A stretch of DNA of 64,000 nucleotides from Humibacter ginsenosidimutans (GTDB taxonomy: Bacteria; Actinomycetota; Actinomycetes; Actinomycetales; Microbacteriaceae), in NCBI RefSeq assembly GCF_007859675.1, contig NZ_CP042305.1:3720001-3784000 (forward strand). Direction: 5' to 3'. Of the stretch, positions 35,328 through 45,210 are shown in pieces (within the stretch, counting starts at the first letter, position 1; each line of letters begins with the position of its first letter). The position numbers and the translations under genes were made by a program. The notes under the pieces are model-generated. The model was given only the letters and a program-made list of their open reading frames with translations, had not been told where the DNA came from and did no database searches.

Positions 35328-36376
35328 GCCGCGCCCCCGCCCGTCTCGGCCGGGGCGGAGTCACCGGCCGCGGCTCCGCCTGCCAGATCGCCGTCGCCCG
35401 CGATCGAGGCGCCTCTGGCCGGGCCCGTCGCTGCTGAGGCAGGCGCGCCCGCGGCGGCCGGCACGCCCGCTGCGGCCTCCTTGCGCCTGGTGTGCCACCC
35501 CCACAGCGTCGCGACCGCGAGTCCGGCGATGATGTCCCAGATGCCCCACCAGCCGGCCACGACGGCCATGCCGCCGAGCCCGCCGAAGAACGTGAAGATG
35601 AGACCGAGGCCGAGCGCCGAGTTGCGGATGCCCACCTCGAACGTGATCGCCTTGCGCTCGCGCACGCCGAGTCCGCCGATGCGCGCGCTGGCGTAGCCGA
35701 GCGCGAGGGCGACGGCGTCGTGCAGGAACACGACGATCAGCACCACGCCGATCACCTCGATGAACACGGCCCAGTTGCCGGCGAGAGCCGCCACGATGAA
35801 ACCGACGAGACCGATCAGGCTGATCCACCGGGCGTACGGGTGCACGCGGCCGGCGAACCTCGGCCACCGGTGGCGGATGAAGAGTCCGAGCACGAACGGC
35901 ACGCCGATCACGAGCAGGATCTCCAGCACCATCTGCACGACGTTCACGTTGACCTGCTCCATGATCGAGCGGGCCGTCGGGTGCAGGTGTCCCCAGAGCG
36001 CGACGTTCAGCGGCAGCACGAAGATGTAGATCACGTTCGACACGGCGGTCATCGACACCGACAGGGCGACGTTGCCGCGCGAACGATAGGTGAGCACCTG
36101 CGAGATGTTGCCGGGCGGGCAGCACGCGACCAGGATCATCCCGAGCGCGATGGATGCCTGCACGTTCAGCAGCAGGGTCAGGCAGAACGTCACGGCGGGC
36201 AGCAGCACGATCTGCGCGATGAGCGCGATGATCATCGCCTTGGGCGCCTTCAGCACCGCCTTGAAGTCGCTCAGGCTCGTGTCGAGCGCGATGCCGAACA
36301 TGATGAGCCCGAGCACCACGTCGAGCGCGATCAGAGATCCGGGCGCGAAGTTGACGGTGACGTTGTCGACGTTCAT
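35324..36376 (-). CDS. Bile acid:sodium symporter (BASS) family transporter
   Basis: 350 residues with 9-10 membrane helices. Recognisable segments are LGLIMFGIALDTSLSDFKAVL, ILVACCPPGNISQVLTYRSRGN (the characteristic crossover) and TFEVGIRNSALGL. A 60-residue Ala/Gly-rich tail follows the last helix. BASS proteins import organic anions with sodium. The gene overlaps the monooxygenase gene upstream and the SDR gene downstream by 4 nt each, so the three products probably act on one compound. Confidence 0.9.
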   Translation of the reverse strand: MNVDNVTVNFAPGSLIALDVVLGLIMFGIALDTSLSDFKAVLKAPKAMIIALIAQIVLLPAVTFCLTLLLNVQASIALGMILVACCPPGNISQVLTYRSRGNVALSVSMTAVSNVIYIFVLPLNVALWGHLHPTARSIMEQVNVNVVQMVLEILLVIGVPFVLGLFIRHRWPRFAGRVHPYARWISLIGLVGFIVAALAGNWAVFIEVIGVVLIVVFLHDAVALALGYASARIGGLGVRERKAITFEVGIRNSALGLGLIFTFFGGLGGMAVVAGWWGIWDIIAGLAVATLWGWHTRRKEAAAGVPAAAGAPASAATGPARGASIAGDGDLAGGAAAGDSAPAETGGGAA

Positions 36377-37704
36377 CGGGCGACCCTCTCGCGGGAGGAC
36401 CCGCCGACCAGCGCGTCGCGGTGCGCGCGCACCTGGCGGCGGTAGGCATCCTTGTTGACGTAGTACGACATGCGGTCGAGCCCGAGGTAGTGGTAGCCGC
36501 CCGTGAGGTCGGGCCAGGGCTTGGCGACGCGCTCGCGGAATGCGGATGCCTGCTCCGGCTCGTCGCGAACGCTCGCCAGATAGGCCGCCACTAGCTCCGC
36601 CTGCTCGGCCCTGCCCTGCCAGCCGAGCCCGGACGCCTCCACCATGCCGAGCACGAACAGCCCGTTGAACGACGGCGGGAACACGTTGAGATAGAGCGAG
36701 GGCGATGCGGTCTTCCAGTTGAGGTGGGCGCGGCCGACGAACGGATAGTCGAGCGTGTATCCGGTGGCGAGCATCACGAGGTCGTAGTCGTCGCTGCTGC
36801 CGTCGGCGAAGTGCACGGTGCGCCCGTCGAACCGGTCGATATCGGGCATGACCCGCAGGTCGCCCTGGCCGAGATGGTTCAGCACGAGCGTGTTGACGAT
36901 GGGGTGCGACTCGTAGATCTTGTAGTCCGGCTTCGGGAACCCGAACTTCACCGGGTCGCCCGTGAACGCCTTGAGCACGCGGGTGTCGATCGCCTGCTTG
37001 ATCGGCGCGGGCAGCGGACGTCCCTGATTGAGGGTGTCGCTCGGCTTGCCGAAGAGATACCTCGGAACGAAGTAGTAGCCGCGGCGCACGCTCAGGTCGA
37101 TCTTCGCGGCGTGATGCACGGCATCCACAGCGATGTCGCAGCCCGAGTTGCCGGCGCCGATGATGAGCACGCGCTTGCCGTCGAAGACCGACGCCTTCTT
37201 ATATGCCGACGTGTGCATGAGCTCGCCGGTGAACTCGCCGTGGAACGTCGGCACGTTCGGAGTCGCCAACGTGCCGTTGGCGAGCACGACGGAGGCGTAC
37301 CGGCCCGTGCTGGTCTCGCCGTTCGGCCCCTGCGCGGTCACCTCCCAGCCGCGCGCGCCGGAGGCGTCCCCGTCGACCGGCTCCACGCGGGTGACGGCGG
37401 TGCCGAAGCGGATGCGCCTGCGCAGGTCGAACTCGTCGGCGTACGCCCTGAAGTACGCCATCAGCTCGCGATGGCCGGGATAGTCGGTCGTCGAGCGCAT
37501 GGGGAACTCGGCGAATTCCGTGGTGGTGCGCGAGGAGATGAGGTGGGCGGATTCGTAGACGGTCGAGCGGGGGTTGTCGATGTTCCAGAGACCGCCCACG
37601 TCGTCGCCGGCCTCGAAGACGTCGACGTCGAACCCCGCCTTGGTCAGTGCGCGGGCGCCGGCAAGGCCGGACGGCCCGGCACCGATGATCGCGATCTGGT
37701 GCAC
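36373..37704 (-). CDS. Flavin-containing monooxygenase
   Basis: About 443 residues from a GTG with GGAG 6 nt upstream; an ATG 12 codons earlier (37740) is possible but has no ribosome site. The FAD motif is IAIIGAGPSGLAGARAL and the NADPH motif is VLIIGAGNSGCDIAV, with the MO-type sequence DLVMLATGYTLDYPF between them and the C-terminus. These enzymes oxygenate S, N or ketone groups. Here the enzyme heads a tightly coupled operon with a BASS transporter and an SDR, suggesting uptake and oxidation of an organic acid or ketone. Substrate unknown. Confidence 0.9.
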   Translation of the reverse strand: MHQIAIIGAGPSGLAGARALTKAGFDVDVFEAGDDVGGLWNIDNPRSTVYESAHLISSRTTTEFAEFPMRSTTDYPGHRELMAYFRAYADEFDLRRRIRFGTAVTRVEPVDGDASGARGWEVTAQGPNGETSTGRYASVVLANGTLATPNVPTFHGEFTGELMHTSAYKKASVFDGKRVLIIGAGNSGCDIAVDAVHHAAKIDLSVRRGYYFVPRYLFGKPSDTLNQGRPLPAPIKQAIDTRVLKAFTGDPVKFGFPKPDYKIYESHPIVNTLVLNHLGQGDLRVMPDIDRFDGRTVHFADGSSDDYDLVMLATGYTLDYPFVGRAHLNWKTASPSLYLNVFPPSFNGLFVLGMVEASGLGWQGRAEQAELVAAYLASVRDEPEQASAFRERVAKPWPDLTGGYHYLGLDRMSYYVNKDAYRRQVRAHRDALVGGSSRERVAR

Positions 37705-37885
37705 GTGGGACTCCGATGTCTGTCGTCGCTTTCGGGTCATCGCGGCGACACGTCAGCATAAATCGCCTGATGAACCCCTGAAGAATCGAGAAGGCTCCGC
37801 GGTATCGATTCTCGGTCGATGCATAGCCGGCGCAGAGGATGCCGCGGCGCCATCCCGTGGGTGAGCACGCGGAGCGCACGCCACT

Positions 37886-38011
37886 CTGTGGGTTGAGGAG
37901 CACGCCTGTGGGTTGAGGAGCACGCCGAAAGGCGCGCGTCTCGAAACCCCCGACGTCTTCCGCGCTCCGGGTTTCGAGACGCGGACGGCTGACGCCGCGC
38001 GCTCCTCAACC
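37886..38011. repeat. Nested inverted repeat element, copy B, with a duplicated left end
   Basis: Boxes: GGTTGAGGAGC (37891-37901 and again 37911-37921), GTCTCGAAACC (37938-37948), GGTTTCGAGAC (37970-37980) and GCTCCTCAACC (38001-38011). The left end lies in a perfect 20-bp tandem duplication (37886-37905, 37906-37925). It sits in the divergent monooxygenase-dnaX intergenic region. Confidence 0.8.
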
Positions 38012-38096
38012 AGCGGGACCGGGTGGTCTCTCGACCATGTCCGAGCACTCTCCACAACCGGCCGAGAACGTCGGACCCCCCGACTACCATTGACGC

Positions 38097-40882
38097 GTGC
38101 TCACCGCCCTGTATCGCCGCTATCGGCCAGAGACGTTCGCCGAGATGATCGGCCAATCGCAGGTGACCGAGCCCTTGATGACAGCGTTGCGCACCAACCG
38201 CGTGAACCACGCCTATCTCTTCAGCGGCCCTCGCGGCTGCGGCAAGACGACGAGCGCGCGCATCCTCGCCCGCTGCCTCAACTGCGCGGAGGGTCCGACC
38301 GACACCCCGTGCGGAAAGTGCGAGAGCTGCGTCGAACTGGGCCGCGGCGGCCAGGGTTCGCTCGACGTCGTCGAGATCGACGCGGCGAGCCACAACGGCG
38401 TGGATGACGCGCGCGACATCCGTGAGCGCGCCATCTTCGCGCCGGCCCGCGACCGCTACAAGATCTTCATCCTCGACGAGGCGCACATGGTGACGCCGCA
38501 GGGTTTCAACGCGCTGCTCAAGATCGTCGAGGAGCCGCCGGAGCACGTGAAGTTCATCTTCGCGACCACCGAGCCCGACAAGGTGATCGGCACCATCCGT
38601 TCCCGCACGCACCACTACCCGTTCCGGCTCGTGCCGCCCGCGCAGATGCTCGACTACGTGCAGCAGCTGTGCGAGAGCGAGGGCATGCAGGTGGCGCCCG
38701 GCGTGCTTCCGCTCGTCGTGCGCGCGGGCGGCGGGTCGCCCCGTGACACTCTTTCGCTGCTCGACCAGCTGATCGCCGGCTCCGAGGGCGAGACCATCGA
38801 GTACGAGCGGGCCGTGGCCCTGCTGGGCTACACGCATGCCGCGCTCCTCGACGAGGTGGTGGATGCCATCGGCGCCGCGGATGCCGCCAGCGCGTTCGCC
38901 GCCGTCGACCGGGTCATCCAGACGGGGCAAGATCCACGGCGCTTCGTCGAAGACCTGCTCGAACGCCTGCGCGACCTCATCATCGTGGCGGCGACCTCTG
39001 CGGATGCCGCTGCCGCCGTTCTCCGCGGAACGCCGCAAGAAGAGCTGGACCGCATGTCCGTGCAGGCGCGCGCGTTCGGCGCGGCCGAGCTCTCCCGCTG
39101 CGCCGACATCGTCAACGCCGCGCTCACCGAGATGACCGGTGCCACCTCGCCACGGCTCCACCTCGAGCTGATGATCGCACGCATGCTCGTCCCCGCCTCC
39201 GACGCGACGGAGCGCGGCGCGCTGGCGCGGGTCGAGCGCCTGGAGCGACGCGTCGGCGTCGAGGGAGGCGGCGGGGCAGTGCCCACGGCACCCTCGTCGC
39301 CCGCCCCGCCCCGTGCGGTGGAACCTGCGGCGCCGGTCGCGACGCGGGCCGCCGAGCAGCCCGCGCGCGAACGCACGAACTCTGCTGCTTCGGCGCACAC
39401 CGAGGGGCAGCCGTCAGCTGACCAGCCGCCCGTCGCGGAGCGCCCGCAGAACGCTGCACCGCAGACCTCAGCGTCGTCTGGCCTCGGGGCGTCGGGCTCG
39501 GCACCGGCTGCCGAAGCCGGTGCTCCCTCTTCGTCGGGGGCGGCGTCGTCGGAAGACCCGGCCGTGGCGCAGGCGGCGGCGTTCGCCGCGGCCGCCGCAG
39601 CCAAGAAGGGCGTGAACGCCGGCGCGGCATCCGGTCTCCCCGCCGGAGCGGGTTCCGCCGCGTCGTCATGGGCGACGCCGGGCGTCACCGACGACCGCCC
39701 GGCCGCGCCCGTCGGCCCCGTGACGACCCAGCAGGTGAAGGATGCCTGGCCCGAGATCCTCGAGTCCGTCGCCGAAGCGAGCCGCAGCGCGTGGGCCGTC
39801 GTCTACACGGCGAGCGTGCGCTCCCTCGACGGCGACGTGCTCGCGCTGTCGTTCCCGAGCGCGAAAGACGTGGAGAGCTTCCGCGGCGCGGCGCCCGGAT
39901 CGAAGGATGCCGCCAGCGAGGTGCTGAGGCAGGCCATCGTCGATCTGCTCGGCGTGAAGGTGAAGTTCGTGGCCAAGCCCGCCGGCGCCGACGGCGGTGC
40001 CGGCGGCGCGGCACGCCCGCCGGCACCGCCGAGCGGCGGCCGAGGTGCGGGCGCTGATGCGAGATCCGAGTCGGCTCCGCCCGCGCCGGGCCCCTCGGCA
40101 GCGACCTCGGCGCCGTCACGTGAAGGCTCAGCGGCCACTCCTGCTTCCGCCTCCGCGCCCGTCTCTGCGCCGGCTCGTGCGTCGGCCGCGAGGGGTGACT
40201 CCGCATCGACCCGCAGTTCCGCGTCGGCTTCCGGGCCGGCGGTGGGCTGGGAGACGGTGGCGATTCCAGGCGCGGCGACGGCGGTCCTCGAGCGCCCGCG
40301 CGAGCATCCCGCGCCCGAAGAGACCGTCGCCGACGCGACACGTCAGACCGTTCCCGAGTCCGAGCAGGCGGCAGCCTCGACGCGTCCCGTGCAGGAGGCG
40401 ACGAGCACGGTTTCGGCCGCAGGACCGGCGAGCGCCATGGCATCGGGCGAAGCGCCGACGACGGCGGCCACCGACGCCGATGGCTGGTACGTCGGACCGG
40501 ACGCACCCGACGACGACGAACCCCCGTTTCCGGAAGACCAGTCGTACGCCGCAGAGCCCGAGCTCACCGCAACAAACGGAGCGGTCGCGGATGCCACAAG
40601 GTCGCCGGCGCCGGATGCCTCTGCCTCTGCCAGCGCCGCTGGCTCGACCACGGAGGGTTCCCCATCCCAGGCTTCTTCTTCTGCGAGCTCCGCAGGCGGA
40701 GACGCGAACCCGAACCGCAGGGGGTGCGGCCGAACGACGATGGCCGGCCGAAGGCATCCGTGGGCTTCGCCGCCCCTTCGCGATACGGCGAGGCCGTCGT
40801 GCGCGAGCTGCTGGGCGCGAAGTTCCTCGAGGAGCAGCAGGTCGAGCCGCGCCAGGCCGGTCAGCAGGGTTGGTCGAGATAG
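38097..40882 (+). CDS. dnaX: DNA polymerase III subunit gamma/tau, apparent C-terminal frameshift
   Basis: Starts with GTG and MLTALYRRYRPETFAEMIGQ. The AAA+ core has P-loop GPRGCGKTT (44-52), zinc Cys at about 60-78 and FILDEAHM. A very long Ala/Pro-rich linker with the acidic DAPDDDEPPFPED precedes the end. In the starting frame no stop occurs until 40913, overlapping recR with an out-of-character Arg/Ser tail. In the -1 frame the expected family ending RYGEAVVRELLGAKFLEEQQ stops at 40882, 3 bp before recR. A missing G in the G5 tract at 40720-40724 would restore one 928-residue protein. Clamp-loader subunit. Confidence 0.88.
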
Positions 40883-40885
40883 CGC

Positions 40886-41482
40886 ATGTATGAAGGTGTC
40901 GTCCAAGACCTGATCGACGAGCTCGGCCGCCTGCCCGGCGTCGGTCCGAAGTCGGCGCAGCGCATCGCGTTCTACATTCTGCAGACCGAGAGCTACGACC
41001 CGACCCGGCTGGCCGAGGTGCTCACCACGGTGCGGGACAAGGTGCGGTTCTGCGAGATCTGCGGCAACGTCAGCGAGCAGCCGACCTGCTCGATCTGCCG
41101 CGACCCGCGCCGCGACCAGAGCCTGATCTGCGTGGTCGAAGAGGCGAAAGACGTCGTCGCGATCGAACGCACGCGGGAGTTCCGTGGGCTCTACCACGTG
41201 CTCGGCGGCGCGATCAGTCCCATCCAGGGCATTGGCCCCGACCAGCTGCGCATCCGCCAGCTCATGACACGGCTCTCGGATGCCACGGTGCGCGAGATCA
41301 TCATCGCCACGAACCCCAACGTCGAGGGCGAGGCCACCGCCGCCTACCTCAGCAGGATGCTCCAGGCCATGGAGCTGCGCGTCACCCGCCTGGCGTCCGG
41401 GCTGCCGGTCGGCGGCGATCTGGAGTACGCGGACGAGGTGACGCTGGGGCGGGCGTTCGAGGGACGCAGGCTCGTCGGCTGA
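40886..41482 (+). CDS. recR: Recombination mediator RecR
   Basis: 198 residues, the standard length. The helix-hairpin-helix region reads [20 protein letters not shown], the zinc finger is [16 protein letters not shown], and the Toprim domain contains [14 protein letters not shown] and [13 protein letters not shown]. It acts with RecF and RecO in single-strand gap repair. The dnaX-recR order is widely conserved and supports the dnaX stop at 40882. Confidence 0.97.
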   Translation: MYEGVVQDLIDELGRLPGVGPKSAQRIAFYILQTESYDPTRLAEVLTTVRDKVRFCEICGNVSEQPTCSICRDPRRDQSLICVVEEAKDVVAIERTREFRGLYHVLGGAISPIQGIGPDQLRIRQLMTRLSDATVREIIIATNPNVEGEATAAYLSRMLQAMELRVTRLASGLPVGGDLEYADEVTLGRAFEGRRLVG

Positions 41483-41630
41483 CCGATCCCGTGCCGCCGC
41501 GCACACCCTCAGCGACGCCGCCGGCTCATCCTGACCGGGTGTTTCGAGTCATGTCGCATGACGCGCACTCCGCACGACGGCTACAGTCGGAATCGCGACC
41601 GCCGGGGGAGGCGTCGCAAGGGGGCAGGCC

Positions 41631-42854
41631 ATGAGCGATCCGAACACACCCGCGTCACCCGATCCGTCGGCATCGACGCCCGGGATGCCTGCGACGCCGC
41701 CGCCCGCCGCCCCTGATCCCTCAGCGGGTTCCGCACAGCGCCCGCCCTCGCCGCAGCGTCGCGGCGTTCCCGCATGGCTCGTCTGGGTGGTGGCCGCGAT
41801 CATCGCGATCGTGTTCGGCCTGGGGTCGGGATGGCTCGGCGCCCGGCTGGGCGGAGCGACGACATCCTCCTCGCGCACGACCTCGACCGGCACGGCGGCC
41901 GGATCGAAGAGCGGGTCGTGCGACGCGGTCAGCGTGGCCAACGACGTGCTGCCCACGATCGTGACGATCAACGTCTCGACGTCGAGCGAATCCGGTGTCG
42001 GCAGCGGCGAGATCGTGCGCAAAGACGGCTACATCGTGACCAACAACCACGTGATCTCCCCGGCCGCGAACGGCGGTCTGATCACCGTGACCTTCTCCAA
42101 CGGCCACACCGAGAGGGCGACGCTCGTCGGCCGTGACCCTCGCTCCGACCTCGCCGTGCTCAAGGTGAGCGTGGACTCCGACCTGCCGGTGATCGGCATC
42201 GGCAACAGCGAGAACATCGCGGTCGGCCAGCCGGTCGTCGCGTTGGGCGCGCCGCTCGGGCTCTCCAGCACCGTGACGGGCGGCATCGTCAGCGCGCTCG
42301 GCCGCAACGTTCCGGTGCCCAGCGACAACGATCAGACCACGGTGCTGGCCGGCGCCATTCAGACGGATGCCGCCATCAACCCCGGCAACTCGGGTGGCGC
42401 TCTCGTGGACTGCAAGGGCGACCTGCTCGGCGTGAACACCGCCATCGCGACGGTGCCCAACGAGGAGGGCACAGGCGGAGGGGGATCGGTCGGCATCGGA
42501 TTCGCCGTGCCCGTCAACTTCGCCATGCGGGTCACGAACGACCTGATCAAGAACGGCGAGGTCTCCTACGCCTACTTCGGCCTGGAGGTGACCCCCATTC
42601 CGCAGGCGGTCGCCGACCGATGGGGCATCGAAGACGGCCTGTACGTGCAGGAGGTCGATTCGGCGGGCTCCGCCGCGAAGGCCGGCCTGAAGCACGGCGA
42701 CATCATCACCAAGATCGATGGCCAGACAGCCACGAACAGCGACCTTCTCACCCACGTGGCGCTGACGAAGAAGGCCGGCGACACCGTGCAGATCACCTAT
42801 GTTCGGGACGGAACGGAGCACACGGTGACGGCGACGCTCGTGGGACAGCCGTAG
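41631..42854 (+). CDS. Membrane-anchored HtrA-like serine protease (S1C, PDZ)
   Basis: 407 residues. A Pro/Ser-rich cytoplasmic tail is followed by one membrane helix (about 49-70), a Ser/Thr linker and a trypsin-like domain. The catalytic triad is visible: His in VTNNHVIS, Asp in DPRSDLAVLKV and Ser in INPGNSGGALVD. A single C-terminal PDZ domain (VQEVDSAGSAAKAGLKHGDI) completes the protein. It is likely an extracytoplasmic quality-control protease. The 148-bp upstream gap contains a -10-like TACAGT. It converges on the LacI gene. Confidence 0.93.
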   Translation: MSDPNTPASPDPSASTPGMPATPPPAAPDPSAGSAQRPPSPQRRGVPAWLVWVVAAIIAIVFGLGSGWLGARLGGATTSSSRTTSTGTAAGSKSGSCDAVSVANDVLPTIVTINVSTSSESGVGSGEIVRKDGYIVTNNHVISPAANGGLITVTFSNGHTERATLVGRDPRSDLAVLKVSVDSDLPVIGIGNSENIAVGQPVVALGAPLGLSSTVTGGIVSALGRNVPVPSDNDQTTVLAGAIQTDAAINPGNSGGALVDCKGDLLGVNTAIATVPNEEGTGGGGSVGIGFAVPVNFAMRVTNDLIKNGEVSYAYFGLEVTPIPQAVADRWGIEDGLYVQEVDSAGSAAKAGLKHGDIITKIDGQTATNSDLLTHVALTKKAGDTVQITYVRDGTEHTVTATLVGQP

Positions 42855-42875
42855 GACGGGGCGTCCACCAGAGCT

Positions 42876-43895
42876 TCAGCCGTGCACGAGCATGGTGGAT
42901 GCCCGCACCACGAGTCGGGGCGGCACCGGCAGGTGCGCCTCGCCATCGCCTCCGCCGAGGCGTGCCAGCAGCGTGGAGATCGCGCGCCTGCCGAGCTCGC
43001 CGAAGTCCTGCTGGATGGTGGTGAGAGGCGGCAGGTAGTGCGCGGCCTCCGGCACGTCGTCGAACCCGACCACACTGAGGTCGACGGGCACGCGAACGCC
43101 GTGTTCGGAGGCGGCATGGATGAGGCCGAGCGCCATCTGATCGTTGGAGCAGAACACGGCGGTCGCGCCCTGTCCGTGCAGCTCCTGGTAGGCGAGGTAT
43201 CCGGATTCGGCGGTCCAATCGCCTGGCACGACGGCGAGCGGCGCGAGGCCCGCTGAGGTGAGCGTCTCGGTGAAGCCGCGGGCGCGGGCATCCGCCTCGA
43301 CCCAGTCGGCGGGACCGGTGACAACGGCCAGCCGCGTGTGGCCAAGCGCGAGCAGGTGGCGCGTGGCGATCGAGGCACCGAGGTGGTTGTCGACCGACAT
43401 GCCGATGTCGGCGGGCACCCGGTCGGACTGCAGCACCGCGATCGGCAGGGGAGAGCGGATCGAGGCGATGACATCGGCGGTGCGCGCCTGCGGCGCCAGC
43501 ACGACGATGCCCTCGACCCCCTCGTCGATGAGGTGCTCGATGGCGTCGCGCAGCGAGTCCTCGTCGAGGGTTCGCGGGCTCGCCAACAGCGTCGCGTATC
43601 CACGCTCGCGTGCCGCGTCTTCGAACGCGCTGATGATGCTCGTCGGGCCGTAGTACGAGCCCTGCACGCTGGCGACCACGCCGACGGTCTGGCTTCGACT
43701 CATCGCCAGCCGTCGTGCCGCCCGGTTGGGGCGGAAGTTCAGCTCGGTCATGGCGTTGAGCACGCGCTGCCGCGTCTCCGGGCGGATGTTCGGGTGATCG
43801 TTCAGCACGCGCGACACCGTCTGATACGACACGTCGGCCACCCGCGCGACATCGCGGATGCTCGGTGGTCGGTCGGATTCGGTGCGCGCGGCCAT
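42876..43895 (-). CDS. araR: LacI family repressor of the L-arabinose locus
   Basis: 339 residues from the ATG at 43895. The LacI helix-turn-helix is SIRDVARVADVSYQTVSRVL followed by the hinge helix NRAARRLAMSRSQTVG. The effector domain is a periplasmic-binding fold ending VVRASTMLVHG. It diverges from the arabinose ABC operon, with two near-identical 17-bp sites and a third weaker one between. The name araR is functional inference; this protein is LacI-type throughout, unlike the Bacillus GntR-LacI AraR. Confidence 0.85.
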   Translation of the reverse strand: MAARTESDRPPSIRDVARVADVSYQTVSRVLNDHPNIRPETRQRVLNAMTELNFRPNRAARRLAMSRSQTVGVVASVQGSYYGPTSIISAFEDAARERGYATLLASPRTLDEDSLRDAIEHLIDEGVEGIVVLAPQARTADVIASIRSPLPIAVLQSDRVPADIGMSVDNHLGASIATRHLLALGHTRLAVVTGPADWVEADARARGFTETLTSAGLAPLAVVPGDWTAESGYLAYQELHGQGATAVFCSNDQMALGLIHAASEHGVRVPVDLSVVGFDDVPEAAHYLPPLTTIQQDFGELGRRAISTLLARLGGGDGEAHLPVPPRLVVRASTMLVHG

Positions 43896-43921
43896 AGCAG
43901 AGAGAGTACTCGACAACTGAA

Positions 43922-44040
43922 TGTGACCGGTTCGCACACTTTGATAACGGTTGAATAACGCACTGTTGCGCGCATCCTTCTGCTCATTAGGCTCTGTGCG
44001 AAACGGTCACATCCATGATGTCTTGTGAACGGTTCGCCCC
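43922..44040. promoter_or_regulatory. Arabinose control region: three LacI-type operators and promoter
   Basis: O1 TGTGACCGGTTCGCACA (43922-43938) and O2 TGTGCGAAACGGTCACA (43995-44011) are the same 17-mer in opposite orientations with one mismatch. O3 at 44024-44040 matches O1 at 14 of 17. A promoter TTGCGC-N16-TAGGCT (43966-43971, 43988-43993) would start transcription inside O2. O1 is placed to repress the LacI gene itself. Confidence 0.75.
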
Positions 44041-44064
44041 CGCGAAAACAACGAAGGAGTTGCA

Positions 44065-45210
44065 ATGCACCGAAAGTCAGGACGGCGTCTGCTCGGCGTC
44101 GCCGTACTCGCCGTCGGCACCGCCATGGTCGTCGCAGGCTGCACCAGCACCGCAACGGGATCGTCAGGAGGGAGCACCTCCAGCAGCGGCGCGAACGCCA
44201 GCGGTGCCTCCCAGATCAAGGGTTCGTCGTCGTTCAACGACGCCAAGCTCGACGAGCTGACGAAGAAGATCCAAGACCAACTCGGCAGCAAGGACCTTTC
44301 CTCGGTGAAGATCGCCATGGTCACCAACGGCAACTCGTCGTACTGGAACGAGGCGAAGGCCGGCTGGAACGCCGCCATGACGTGGCTCAAGGGCAAGGGA
44401 GCGAGCGGTCAGTTCGAGGAGCCGACGCAGTCCACCGCCAGCGCTCAGGTCTCCCTGCTCGAGACCCTGACGACGCAGGGCTACAGCGGCTGGGGAGTCT
44501 CGGCCGTCACGGCCCAGTCGCTGACCACGCCCATCGACCAGGCCGTCGGCAAGGGTCTGAACGTCATCGCGTTCGACTCGCCGCTGCCAGGCACGAAGGC
44601 CGAGTTCTACATCGGCACGCCGAACACCGATGCCGGGTGCAACGCGGGCAAGGCCATGACCCAGGCCATCGGCTCCGGCGACGTGGTCGCGATCAGCGGC
44701 TCGCTCACCGCGGCCAACACCCAGCAGCGCGTCGCCGGGTTCAAGAAGTGCATGGGCAGCAAGGTCAAGGTCGTCCAGGTGCTCAACGACAACCAGGATG
44801 TCTCGACGGCGGTCTCCTCCATCCAGGCGGCCATCCAGGCCAACCCCGACATCAAGGGCGTCTACGGCGTGTACTCCTACGACGGGGGTGCGGCAGGACA
44901 GGCGGTGCGCGCCGCCAACAAGGTGGGCAAGATCACGATCGTCGCCGATGACGGCGAGGCCGACACCGTGGCCGACGTCAAGAGCGGGCTGATCGCGGCA
45001 TCCATTCTGCAGCGGCCCTACTACCAGGGCTACATGCTCGCCTACGCGCTGGCCGCCGACAAGGCGCTCGGACACGACGCGACCATGTCGTTGTTCCAGC
45101 CGTACTTCGCCTCGTCGGGCACCCTGAGCACGGGCGTCGGCGTCATGACCAAGGCGAACGAGTCGGACTTCTCCGACTTCTGGTCGAAGATCGGGCTGAA
45201 GTCGCAGTGA
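44065..45210 (+). CDS. Sugar ABC transporter substrate-binding lipoprotein
   Basis: 381 residues from an ATG with GAAGGAG. The lipobox VVAGC puts the acylated cysteine at residue 26. A Ser/Gly-rich linker leads to a type I periplasmic-binding fold of the RbsB/XylF kind (IAMVTNGNSSYWNEAKAGWN; NVIAFDSPLPG; GVYGVYSYDGGAAGQAV). It captures a monosaccharide, by context L-arabinose, and delivers it to the ATPase and permease that follow. It overlaps the next gene by 4 nt (GTGA). Confidence 0.93.
   Translation: MHRKSGRRLLGVAVLAVGTAMVVAGCTSTATGSSGGSTSSSGANASGASQIKGSSSFNDAKLDELTKKIQDQLGSKDLSSVKIAMVTNGNSSYWNEAKAGWNAAMTWLKGKGASGQFEEPTQSTASAQVSLLETLTTQGYSGWGVSAVTAQSLTTPIDQAVGKGLNVIAFDSPLPGTKAEFYIGTPNTDAGCNAGKAMTQAIGSGDVVAISGSLTAANTQQRVAGFKKCMGSKVKVVQVLNDNQDVSTAVSSIQAAIQANPDIKGVYGVYSYDGGAAGQAVRAANKVGKITIVADDGEADTVADVKSGLIAASILQRPYYQGYMLAYALAADKALGHDATMSLFQPYFASSGTLSTGVGVMTKANESDFSDFWSKIGLKSQ

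Noticed and set aside
40660..40913. Programmed -1 frameshift making short and long DnaX as in E. coli
   Set aside because: No A-rich slippery heptamer or early stop in the zero frame; both frames give nearly full-length products, so an indel at the G tract is the better explanation. Slippage remains possible and is listed as a check.
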